The notes under the pieces are model-generated. The model did not search any database, was not told the origin of the DNA, and saw nothing but the letters and a program-made list of their open reading frames with translations. A program made the translations under genes and the position numbers. Below are positions 25,775 through 33,608 of a stretch of DNA of 64,000 nt, in pieces. The DNA comes from Rhodopirellula sp. SM50 (lineage in GTDB: Bacteria; Planctomycetota; Planctomycetia; Pirellulales; Pirellulaceae), in contig NZ_NTFY01000030.1 of assembly GCF_002289565.1 (NCBI RefSeq), positions 62,001-126,000 on the forward strand, written 5' to 3'. Each line of letters opens with the position of its first letter. The stretch's first letter is position 1.

Positions 25775-26689
25775 CTAGCGGAGCACCACAGAATTCGACA
25801 CCGAGTTGCCCAGGTGTTCAAAATCGGTGAACGACCAAACGACGTTCTTCTTTCGATCGATTTCGATGATTTGCGGTTGGCCTTCACCGGCGTGACAGTT
25901 GCCGACGACGATGTTCCCGTTGTCGAGCACCTGCAACGTCGTCACCCAGGCCAGCGTGATGTCATCTAAATCATGCTGGTCGACCTGCCAGACGATCTGT
26001 TTTTCCGGGGTCACCTCCAGGATGCTGTGTCCGTTTCCGGTCGCGATCAACGTGTTTCCATTGGGCAGACGCAGGGCGCTGAAGACCGAATCTCCAAAAG
26101 CCTCCGGGCCGTGTCCGCCTTTGGGCTGTTTTCCGAACAGCGGCACGTCGTACTCCCAGACGATCTTTCCGTCACGGTTGTACTCGCGGACAAATCCGTC
26201 GCCCTCTTGAGCGACCAGATACGTCCATTGGTCGCCGTCGATGATCGGGCGGACCAGACGGGTGTCACGGTGGGGATGGGGGCGGTCACGTTTGAGATCG
26301 AACTGTTTGTGAACGTTTCCATCGCGGTCGATCTCATAGATCTTTCCTTCGCCGCTAAGCGCCACCATCACATGCCCGTCGGGCAAAAGTGCGATCGAGT
26401 GCAATTCGACCTTCTCGGCAGTCGCCAACGAACGCGCGTCGAATCTCCAGACGATTTCGCGTGACTGCGCGTCCAATTCGACGATCTCGGTTCCCTGGTG
26501 AGTCAGGACGTTGCCGTTTTCGAGCACGTGAATGTCATGGGGCGCCCCGGTCAGCTCCACCTTTGCCGTCACCTTCCCTTCGGCATTAAACCAGAACAGC
26601 AGGTTGCGTTCATTGGCCACCAGCGGATAACCGGCGGCAAGCGGGGCGGCCAACAGGAACGCCAAGGAAAAGCAAATGATCGATCGCAT
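25775..26689 (-). CDS. secreted beta-propeller repeat protein
   Basis: An exported protein of 304 residues. After a signal peptide (MRSIICFSLAFLLAAPLAAG) come repeated blades of the form hDxxGxxxWxhD: NVLTHQGTEIVELDAQSREIVW, KIYEIDRDGN, EYNRDGKIVWEYD, LEVTPEKQIVWQVD and IEIDRKKNVVWSF, with 'LPNGNTLIATGNGH'-type turns. This resembles PQQ/NHL-like or arylsulfotransferase-like propellers, but no cofactor site or catalytic histidine can be assigned. ATG 26689 gives a clean signal peptide, so it is preferred over 26746. It is the last gene of a minus-strand run that includes a sulfatase. Confidence 0.75.
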   Translation of the reverse strand: MRSIICFSLAFLLAAPLAAGYPLVANERNLLFWFNAEGKVTAKVELTGAPHDIHVLENGNVLTHQGTEIVELDAQSREIVWRFDARSLATAEKVELHSIALLPDGHVMVALSGEGKIYEIDRDGNVHKQFDLKRDRPHPHRDTRLVRPIIDGDQWTYLVAQEGDGFVREYNRDGKIVWEYDVPLFGKQPKGGHGPEAFGDSVFSALRLPNGNTLIATGNGHSILEVTPEKQIVWQVDQHDLDDITLAWVTTLQVLDNGNIVVGNCHAGEGQPQIIEIDRKKNVVWSFTDFEHLGNSVSNSVVLR

Positions 26690-26812
26690 GGATGGGCAGG
26701 GGCAGGAAAGTGAGGGGAATGTCTGACTGACGGACAAGTGCATCAATCGTCTCGATGTTGCGGTGGATTGTAACGCATCCGTCCCGGTCGCGGTCCGATG
26801 GAGACATGCGAG

Positions 26813-28072
26813 CTACACCGCCATGGGGACATCGCTGTCGAAATGGGGCTCGATTTCGGCGAGGCTCGGCAGGCCGGCTCGCGAGAGCAGCTGATCGAGT
26901 TGTTGACGACGTTGTTGGGGATCCAGCGGTCCGGCGGTGGCTGGTTCGTTCTCGTCAGGCATCGTTGGGTCGGAGTGGACTTCGGACAGCGTGGCGGCAA
27001 AACCACGCCGCCATTTTCGCTCGATCAGTTTGAACGTGATCATCACCAATGCCACGATCACGCCGATCGTGATGCCCCCCGCTTTCCAATTCCCGGAGAC
27101 CAAGGCGAAGATCACAAAGGGCAGGCAAATCAGCACCGTGACCACGGTCACCAGCTTTGCCATCAAGCCCTTGAAGGATTTGCCGAGTTCACCGAGCATC
27201 GCCGACGGATCGAAGTTTCCGGTCATCAGCAGCATCGGGACCAGCGTCCCGAGCGCTTCAGCGGCCGTCATGGGCGTCCCGGTGGGGCCGCTGAAACGGC
27301 ATTGATGCTCGTACCCGTTGGCTTCAATACACTCCACCTCCCAGCCGGGCCAGTAGAGTGTCATTTCACCGGCAGCGGCTCGAATGTCACGGCCCCCCCA
27401 GATTTCGACTCGACGCTCGGGCTCGTTCACGATGATCGCTTCGATCACGTTCTGCTCGGCGGGCACGTCGTAGGCGGGAAGCGATTTCAGTCGCGACAAC
27501 GGATCGTCTTCGTTTCGAATCACGTCCGAGGTGATCTCTCCGATCAAACGATGGTGGATCAACTGGTCTTCATCGAGAATCGTCACCCAAGCGAATCGTT
27601 CATCTTCGTCATCGAGATCAAACTGTTCGCAATGCGGAGACTCCTCGTCGAGCGTCTCACTGCGAAATTCCAGCGGATCAACGCTCTCGTCGATGACTTT
27701 CAACCGTTGCTGGCTGGCGTGGCTGATCGAATCGCCGGCGGCAATTTGCAGATCGCACATCCCGTCGGCGTACAAGATCTCGAATCCACGCCACGCTTCG
27801 GCGATCAGCGTGTCGAGCAACTGCATCGTTCGAGGCTGATCAACCGGCTCCTCTTCGCTGTACCAAAGCAACGCCTGGGCATCAAAATCGATCACCGCAC
27901 CGGCCTCGCAATCGGTGTCGAATTGATGGACCGGTTGGCGTCCGGCGAGCCATTGCTCCAACGCGTCTTGGCCCCAAATCAATTGGCGAGCGAAACACAC
28001 CGATCCGAACGGATCAATGTAAATCGTGGTTTCCCCGTCGCGAATCAACGCAATCAATGCGGGCTGGATCAT
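26813..28072 (-). CDS. hypothetical membrane protein
   Basis: About 419 residues of unknown function. The N-terminal ~270 residues are soluble and acidic, with short motifs such as YIDPFGSVCFARQ and RVEIWGGRDIRAAAGEMTLYWPG. Two membrane helices follow (LVTVVTVLICLPFVIFALV and GGITIGVIVALVMITF). The tail has a predicted helix, QQRRQQLDQLLSRAGLPSLAEIEP. ATG 28072 is used; a TTG at 28102 overlaps the sulfatase stop. It lies 17 bases after the sulfatase on the same strand and is probably co-transcribed, but nothing in the sequence ties it to sulfate ester metabolism. Confidence 0.7.
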   Translation of the reverse strand: MIQPALIALIRDGETTIYIDPFGSVCFARQLIWGQDALEQWLAGRQPVHQFDTDCEAGAVIDFDAQALLWYSEEEPVDQPRTMQLLDTLIAEAWRGFEILYADGMCDLQIAAGDSISHASQQRLKVIDESVDPLEFRSETLDEESPHCEQFDLDDEDERFAWVTILDEDQLIHHRLIGEITSDVIRNEDDPLSRLKSLPAYDVPAEQNVIEAIIVNEPERRVEIWGGRDIRAAAGEMTLYWPGWEVECIEANGYEHQCRFSGPTGTPMTAAEALGTLVPMLLMTGNFDPSAMLGELGKSFKGLMAKLVTVVTVLICLPFVIFALVSGNWKAGGITIGVIVALVMITFKLIERKWRRGFAATLSEVHSDPTMPDENEPATAGPLDPQQRRQQLDQLLSRAGLPSLAEIEPHFDSDVPMAV

Positions 28073-28089
28073 CGGAGTCGGCCTGCGAG

Positions 28090-29526
28090 TTACGGTTGCC
28101 AAGCGACACGTCCGCCGCGCTGGATGTGTGCCTGAAGCGAACGCTTCAGCTGACCGACGATTTTCGGATTCGTCTCAATCACATTGTGTTCTTCGTGTGG
28201 GTCGGCTTCCAGATCATACAGTTCCAGCGGCGAGAAAGGGTCGTTCTGCATCAATTTCCATTTCCCCCGGATAAGGGCGTGATACGCGCCACCCACGTAG
28301 CGTTGGTTGCCTTCGCGTCGCACAAAATAGAGTTCACGAGAGTCGTCCGGCATTGGATCGCCTTGCAAAATCGGCACCAGGCTGACCGCGTCTGTTTCCG
28401 CATCACGCGGGGCGCCGGCCAAGTCCAAGAATGTCGCCGTCAGGTCAAACGTCAACCCAGCATAGTCTGATTTGGTTCCGGCAAGGCGCTTGTCCAGCGG
28501 CCGAATGATGAACGGGACCTTTAACCCGCCATCATAATGGCTCTGTTTTCCGTCGCGCCAGGGCAGATTCCGCTGGCCGTGCGGAAGCGATCCGCCATTG
28601 TCAGACGTGAAGGCGACCAAGGTGTCGTCGCGAAAGCCGAGACTGTCCAGGTGCGTGAGGAATCTGCCCAGGTTGTAATCGAGGTGTTCGACGAACGCCA
28701 CGTTTCGGGCCCGTTTGTCGTCCATGTCCGGATAACGCGATTTCGTTCGGTCCAACCACTCTTGGGGCGGCTGGATGGGAAAGTGCGGCGCGTTGTACGG
28801 CAGATAAAGAAAGAAGGGCTGCTCGGGCGACTCACTGCGACGCGTCAAGTAATCCATCGCCCACCGCGTGAACAACTCCGTCGCGTGCCCTTCCGGATCG
28901 ATCTCCTCCGCATTTCGACGCATGAAATTGATGCCGCCGCGGCGATGGTCGTAGTAGTCATCCATCATGTCGCCGAGAAAACCGTGGAACAGATCAAATC
29001 CACGTTCGTTGGGGGTGTTGGGCGAATCTAATCCCAAATGCCACTTGCCGATGATCGCGGAGTGATACCCGACATCGCCCAGTCGATCGGCGATCGTCGG
29101 CACGCCGGGGGCGAGGTGTCCCCACGAGTTGGCCGGCACGGTCCGGATGACTCCCGGCACACCGACCCGATCGGCGTAGCGTCCGGTCATGATCGCGGCG
29201 CGGGTGGGAGAGCAAACGGTGCAATTGGCGCGCATCCCGGTAAACGCGATCCCTTCGGCGGCCAATCGATCCAGGTTGGGCGTTTTTACATCCGGCGCGC
29301 CCTGATAACTGACGTCGCCGTAACCCAAATCATCGGCCAGAATCAAGACGAGGTTGGGAAGCGTTTCCGATTCGGCCTGCAAAACCGTCGGCGAAAGAAC
29401 GGACGCCATCAGCGCCGCGGCGATTCCCAACGCCGGCGCAACGAGTCTGCGTCGCACATCGACTGGACATGACCGGCGGCAACCGGCCCGCGTCAAAGCA
29501 AGGAAGTGAAGCATGATGAATCCCAT
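28090..29526 (-). CDS. secreted formylglycine-dependent sulfatase
   Basis: Type I sulfatase, 478 residues, removing sulfate esters from polysaccharides outside the cytoplasm. An N-terminal leader (residues ~26-52) is followed by LILADDLGYGDVSYQG (metal-binding Asp pair). The formylglycine motif is CSPTRA with C105, then GKWHLG, PFFLYLPYNAPHFP and FTSDNGG (metal site), with WRDGK and GGLKVPFI later. All catalytic motifs are intact. A maturation enzyme is not in this window. It is the first gene of a pair with a membrane protein. The substrate is probably an algal sulfated glycan, which cannot be narrowed. Confidence 0.93.
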   Translation of the reverse strand: MGFIMLHFLALTRAGCRRSCPVDVRRRLVAPALGIAAALMASVLSPTVLQAESETLPNLVLILADDLGYGDVSYQGAPDVKTPNLDRLAAEGIAFTGMRANCTVCSPTRAAIMTGRYADRVGVPGVIRTVPANSWGHLAPGVPTIADRLGDVGYHSAIIGKWHLGLDSPNTPNERGFDLFHGFLGDMMDDYYDHRRGGINFMRRNAEEIDPEGHATELFTRWAMDYLTRRSESPEQPFFLYLPYNAPHFPIQPPQEWLDRTKSRYPDMDDKRARNVAFVEHLDYNLGRFLTHLDSLGFRDDTLVAFTSDNGGSLPHGQRNLPWRDGKQSHYDGGLKVPFIIRPLDKRLAGTKSDYAGLTFDLTATFLDLAGAPRDAETDAVSLVPILQGDPMPDDSRELYFVRREGNQRYVGGAYHALIRGKWKLMQNDPFSPLELYDLEADPHEEHNVIETNPKIVGQLKRSLQAHIQRGGRVAWQP

Positions 29527-29862
29527 TCATGGAAGAGCGGACGCCGGACGGTCGTCTCGATCCCGACGGATGCCATTGCGGGCAACCTCCGCGCACAAAA
29601 AAACCAGAGGATCGCTGTCTGAAAACCGCGTGGTGATCCCCTGGCGGCAAGAAACCGGGTACCTTTTCTTCACCTAGTTTCTTCTTTCCAGTCGCCCAAG
29701 TCAAATCTGACCGGCGCTTCACCCTCGACGCCCGCTGGATCTCTCGGTGTCCCGGTGGGTCTCTCGGTGTCCCGGTGGATCTCTCGGTGTGACGCTGTCC
29801 AGCGTGATCGATGTGTGTTGCACGCCGTCGACCTTCGTGGCGATGCGTTGCAAGCAACCTGC
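29527..29862. other. intergenic region with 20-base tandem repeats
   Basis: This 336-base gap lies between the UMP-CMP kinase-like gene (its 3' end) and the sulfatase (its 5' end). Besides the tandem repeat at 29737-29796 it has CTCTCGGTG again at 29911 inside the kinase gene. No gene is convincing. Confidence 0.45.
29737..29796. repeat. 20-base tandem repeat, three units
   Basis: GGATCTCTCGGTGTCCCGGT (29737-29756) is followed by a copy with one change (29757-29776) and a third whose last part has diverged (29777-29796). It lies just downstream of the kinase-like gene. Confidence 0.85.
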
Positions 29863-30909
29863 TCAGCCCTTCTGCTTGGGATAGGGCCTGAGCCCGAGCA
29901 GCATCTCCGCTCTCTCGGTGAGCGGTTTGGCCACAACTTCTTTGTCGGTGTACTCAGCCAGATGGCTGACGACTTCGTCATAAACCGCTTGGCGACTTTG
30001 GCTCGTGTCGATCTCAACACACTTGCCTTGGCTTTTGAACAGTTCAACGGTCGGCAACGTCTGCGCCTTGAACGTATCAAATCGCTTCTTCAGACTCTCC
30101 ACATTGTCATCGCGTCTGCCGGTGTACTTCGCTCGGCCGAGAATCCGCTGCCGCAAAACATCGTAAGGGCACTCGAAGTACAGCATTTTTGGCAGCTCTG
30201 CATCTCGACCGAAGATGTCGTACCAGCCTTCGAGGTTCCCCAGGGAGCGGGGAAAGCCATCCAACAGAAAGTTCTTCTTGCCGGTCGTTCGGGTAATCGT
30301 CTCCATCGCTTTCTTCAGCAGACTGACGATGATTTCATCCGGCGCCAACTTTCCGTCGCGAATGACCTCGTTGATGATCGCAGCGGTCGGACCGCCCGCT
30401 TCACGCTCGGCACGAAGCAGATCGCCGGCGGAGAAGTGGTTCCAGCCGAGCTGCGACTCGGCGAGTTCGCACATCGTTCCCTTGCCCGCCCCCGGGCCCC
30501 CCAGAACAAAAACGACATTGGCCTTGGGACAGGGGAGTCGTGGGTCGCAGTGGTGCACCACGACCTTGGGAGCCGGAGCGACGCCTTTCTTGTAAACGTG
30601 CCATTGCCTCTCGGTCGGCGGCAGTTCATCGTCGCAGGTCATGTCGTAGGCGAGATGGCCGTCGAGTCGACAAATTCGCCAGGACTTGTAACTGTTGGAA
30701 TAGGACAGAGCAGGGCTTCGAGCACTTTTGCCATCGGCGCGATCCCACGCCATCTTGCCATTCCAGTAGCCAGGGCTCGAAACGGTACCCGATTCGGACT
30801 CGGTCGGCGGAGCCGTGGATGGAACAAACAGACCATCCACTTCAGGAAGACCTGCACCCGAAACTTCGATAAAGAGAGTGTTCGGCTTCAGCTCGTTGGA
30901 TTGGACCAT
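29863..30909 (-). CDS. UMP-CMP kinase-like protein of eukaryotic type, with extra N-terminal domain
   Basis: Nucleoside monophosphate kinase, 348 residues; phosphorylates UMP/CMP (possibly AMP) from ATP. Residues 132-322 match eukaryotic UMP-CMP kinases rather than bacterial Cmk. The P-loop is GGPGAGKGT (137-145), with HFSAGDLLRAER, FLLDGFPRSLGNLEGW (214-229) and GRRDDNVESLKKRFDTF (264-280). There is no long LID, as in cytosolic eukaryotic enzymes. Residues 1-125 form a separate domain (VSGAGLPEVDGLFV, then YKSWRICRLDGHLAYD and LPPTERQWHVYKKGVAPAP), resembling a domain found in algal and other stramenopile proteins as I recall it. Flanked by sulfatases. Horizontal transfer from a microbial eukaryote is likely. 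Confidence 0.85.
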   Translation of the reverse strand: MVQSNELKPNTLFIEVSGAGLPEVDGLFVPSTAPPTESESGTVSSPGYWNGKMAWDRADGKSARSPALSYSNSYKSWRICRLDGHLAYDMTCDDELPPTERQWHVYKKGVAPAPKVVVHHCDPRLPCPKANVVFVLGGPGAGKGTMCELAESQLGWNHFSAGDLLRAEREAGGPTAAIINEVIRDGKLAPDEIIVSLLKKAMETITRTTGKKNFLLDGFPRSLGNLEGWYDIFGRDAELPKMLYFECPYDVLRQRILGRAKYTGRRDDNVESLKKRFDTFKAQTLPTVELFKSQGKCVEIDTSQSRQAVYDEVVSHLAEYTDKEVVAKPLTERAEMLLGLRPYPKQKG

Positions 30910-31071
30910 GACATCTTTGACGGAGGATCGGCAATTTCGAAGTTTTCTGTCTCGAAGATCTTAACCCATCGACACCACTTAAGGGGAAAGGGGTCTTATT
31001 CGGCGCCCTGTTGCACCTAGCTGGAGCACTCGCTGGGACAACACGCGTTACGATGGCCTGGCGCCCGATCG

Positions 31072-32952
31072 CTACTGCGTTAGCGTGACAGACTTCCCCG
31101 ATGTGGGTTTCAGTTCGATGGACTTGATCGACGTGATTCCGGCCGGAACATGAACACGGACATGAATGATCTTCGATTCGCTGGGCAGGCTGGTTCGGAT
31201 TGTTTGCCACTGGTCCGACTTTTCGACCGCGACGTTGACGCGATTGGCCGCGGCGAAGTCCTTGTCTGCTGAGCTTCGCCAGGCGAAGCCGATCGCACCG
31301 GAGGTTGCCGTCTTGACAACCATGCTGACCGAAACCGGGCCGACCAGACTCAAACCATTTCTGGTAATGAACGGTGTTTTCTGTTCGCCCAGCGTTTGCG
31401 ATTCTATCTGCAAGCCCGCGCGGGTGACTTTCATTTTTCCGTTGCGAATGATCCATGGAGACGCTGAATCGTTTGCTTTTGATTCGGGGTCTGCGGAGTC
31501 GGTTTTCGGCGCGAACGATTTACGCGGGGGCGGCGCCGGTTTGCCGTCGAGATAAAAATCGAAATAGCCTGTGGCCGCTTGGGACATGCCACCGTTGGCC
31601 AAGCCCGGCGGGTCGAGCTCGCTGGCCCAACGCGTTAACTTCTCTCGTAGGCGATCGGCAATCTCTGGATGCTCGCCGGCGAGGTTCTGTTGCTCTTGGA
31701 GATCGTTCTTCAGGTGGTACAGATACTCACGGTCACCGCCGCGTAGCAGTTTCCAGTCGCCTTCACGAATGGCCGATTGGGCAACCCAGCGCCAGGCGAG
31801 AAATTCATGGGGGGCTTCTTTCTTTTCACCAGTGAGATAGGGAATCAAATTGACGCCGTCGAAGTCCCCTGGTTTCGATTCGATCTTTGCCAGCTCGGCA
31901 GCGGTCGCTGCGACGTCGAGCGCGCTGACCGGGTGCTCGAACACCTGACCTGCGGGAATCGTCCCAGGCCAAGAGATCACGAACGGCACGTGCATGCCGC
32001 CTTCAGAGAGCATCCCCTTTTCGCCGTTGAGCGGGTCGTTCAAGGAACCGTCCCAGCCTGGTCCGCCGCCGGGCGCGTCGAGCTTGTGAATCTTCAGCGG
32101 CGCACCGTTGTCACCGATGTAAAAGATCAACGTCTTTTCGGTCAGGTTGTTCTGCGCCAGCGTCTCGGTGATCAGTCCCACACCATCATCCACTGCGGAT
32201 AGCATCGCCAACGCTTGCCGACGTCGTTCAGGCATTTCGCCCGGAAAACGATCGAGGTACTTTTGCGGCGCGTCCAGCGGGACGTGGGGCGCTCGGTACG
32301 CGACATACAGAAAGAAGGGGCTGTCTTTGTAGCGTTCGATGAGCGAGGCGGCCGCTCTGCTGCAACCGTCGACGTGATACATCTCCGGTCGCAAGGTCGA
32401 CATCTCGCGATCGCGACCATCAAGAGCAATGTTTGCCGCGAAGGGCGCACCGGAATTTTGGTTGAACACATGCTTGAATCCGTGCTCGGTGATTCTTGGC
32501 CCCGGGCCGAGGTGCCATTTGCCGAATTGTGCGGTCATGTAACCCGCTTTCTGCAGACGCTCGGCAATCGTCTCTTCGCGGTTGAAACCGTCCAACGACT
32601 TTCCGTTGGATTCGACACCGAATTTCGATTGGAACTTTCCGATCAGTAGTCCCGCTCGCGAGGGCACACATTGCGGCGCGGTGCTGTAGCCATGTCGGGC
32701 GAGCACGCCATTGTTAGCCAACGCGTCGACATTGGGAGTGCGAATGTCATCCACGACTCCCTGGCACGAAAGGTCCGCATGCCCGTGGTCGTCGGTGTAA
32801 AACACGACGATGTTGGGCCGGTCGTCACTCGCGCCGACTGCTGAATGCGACAGAGCGACGAGTGCGAGGAGTAATGACCGGATAACAGCTAGCGTTGCAG
32901 CTGCCGCAGCAGGGGATGAGTTCATGTTGACTTTTGTGAAAGCGAGGTTCAT
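31072..32952 (-). CDS. secreted sulfatase with C-terminal extension
   Basis: Second type I sulfatase, about 626 residues from ATG 32952 (ATG 32925 is equally possible). A signal peptide (VIRSLLLALVALSHSAVGA) is followed by PNIVVFYTDDHGHADLSCQG, and the formylglycine motif is CVPSRAG with C95. GKWHLGPG, FLYVAYRAPHVPLDAP and YIGDNGAP complete the site. After the sulfatase core (about 480 residues) comes a ~140-residue C-terminal domain (TRAGLQIESQTLGEQKTPFI, then GAIGFAWRSS and VRVHVPAGITSIKSIEL). It looks like a beta-sandwich and may bind glycan. It is more than 1.5 kb from the first sulfatase and separated from it by the kinase-like gene. Confidence 0.92.
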   Translation of the reverse strand: MNLAFTKVNMNSSPAAAAATLAVIRSLLLALVALSHSAVGASDDRPNIVVFYTDDHGHADLSCQGVVDDIRTPNVDALANNGVLARHGYSTAPQCVPSRAGLLIGKFQSKFGVESNGKSLDGFNREETIAERLQKAGYMTAQFGKWHLGPGPRITEHGFKHVFNQNSGAPFAANIALDGRDREMSTLRPEMYHVDGCSRAAASLIERYKDSPFFLYVAYRAPHVPLDAPQKYLDRFPGEMPERRRQALAMLSAVDDGVGLITETLAQNNLTEKTLIFYIGDNGAPLKIHKLDAPGGGPGWDGSLNDPLNGEKGMLSEGGMHVPFVISWPGTIPAGQVFEHPVSALDVAATAAELAKIESKPGDFDGVNLIPYLTGEKKEAPHEFLAWRWVAQSAIREGDWKLLRGGDREYLYHLKNDLQEQQNLAGEHPEIADRLREKLTRWASELDPPGLANGGMSQAATGYFDFYLDGKPAPPPRKSFAPKTDSADPESKANDSASPWIIRNGKMKVTRAGLQIESQTLGEQKTPFITRNGLSLVGPVSVSMVVKTATSGAIGFAWRSSADKDFAAANRVNVAVEKSDQWQTIRTSLPSESKIIHVRVHVPAGITSIKSIELKPTSGKSVTLTQ

Positions 32953-33608
32953 TACGTTTTCGTGATTGGTGCACAACGCGCGTTGTCGATTGACAGCGGA
33001 AATTCCTGGCAATTGGAATTCATTTTGCGATTGCGCAACTGTCGATTTCACGGATCGTCATCATACACGCTGGAAATTCTGACCGTATCCGTCGTCCCGT
33101 CGTCCTTGGTGCAAGTTAGCAGCACGCCCACAAACGCCCCCGGGGCGTGTCATCGCAATGTGACACAGAGGACACAGAGGGCATATTGGCCCCGTGAGTC
33201 CCATGGCTCCCATCGAGCGCGGCCCACTTGGATGACGCGGAAAGAAGTAAACAGGGATCCAGCAACCGTTGATGTTTAGCGTTTAGTCCAACACCGGTCG
33301 GTGTGACGCAGCGACATTGGGCAGCTGAGACCTGCACACCAACGCTTGTGCCCGTGCCAATCGTGTCGGACACCATTTCTCAGGGCTGGAAACTGATTCT
33401 CAGCGCTGGAAACTGAACATTCGAATTTTTGCCGAAAAAAGGTTGGTCCACGACCATCTTTTACGTCTGCTTGGCTGTGCCCCCACCTCATCTTTCAAAC
33501 ACATGCGGAATCGGGACACTCCACCACGGATCGGAGCTGAGTCGCGGTAACGCGTCCCCGTGCTGTGTTTCTGGAAACCATTGGCGAAATCAGTGGAGAT
33601 CGAGTCGT
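32953..33608. other. divergent intergenic region with reversed family C repeat
   Basis: This 656-base gap lies between the second sulfatase (minus) and the kinase-ATPase-TPR gene (plus). It holds a family C repeat in reverse orientation (33256-33359) and a small direct repeat CTGGAAACTGA at 33386 and 33405. The open frame of the kinase continues up to 33429, but there is no similarity or ribosome site there. Confidence 0.5.
33256..33359. repeat. family C repeat, reversed and diverged copy
   Basis: Read on the minus strand it follows the same order as the copy at 9571: TGGCACGGGCACAAGCGTTG, GTGTGCAGG, a CGCTGCGTCAC core, and ATCAACGGTTGCTGGATCC at the end. The CTTTAG arms have mutated. It contains no insertion. 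Confidence 0.7.

Noticed and set aside
26798-28135. A 445-codon open frame opposite the hypothetical membrane protein
   Set aside because: The minus-strand product has a coherent membrane topology and operon spacing; the plus-strand translation shows no domain.
33429-33608. The first 60 codons of the open frame before the giant kinase as its N terminus
   Set aside because: The translation is Cys/His/Trp-rich without family similarity, and a better start with GGAG upstream is at 33609.
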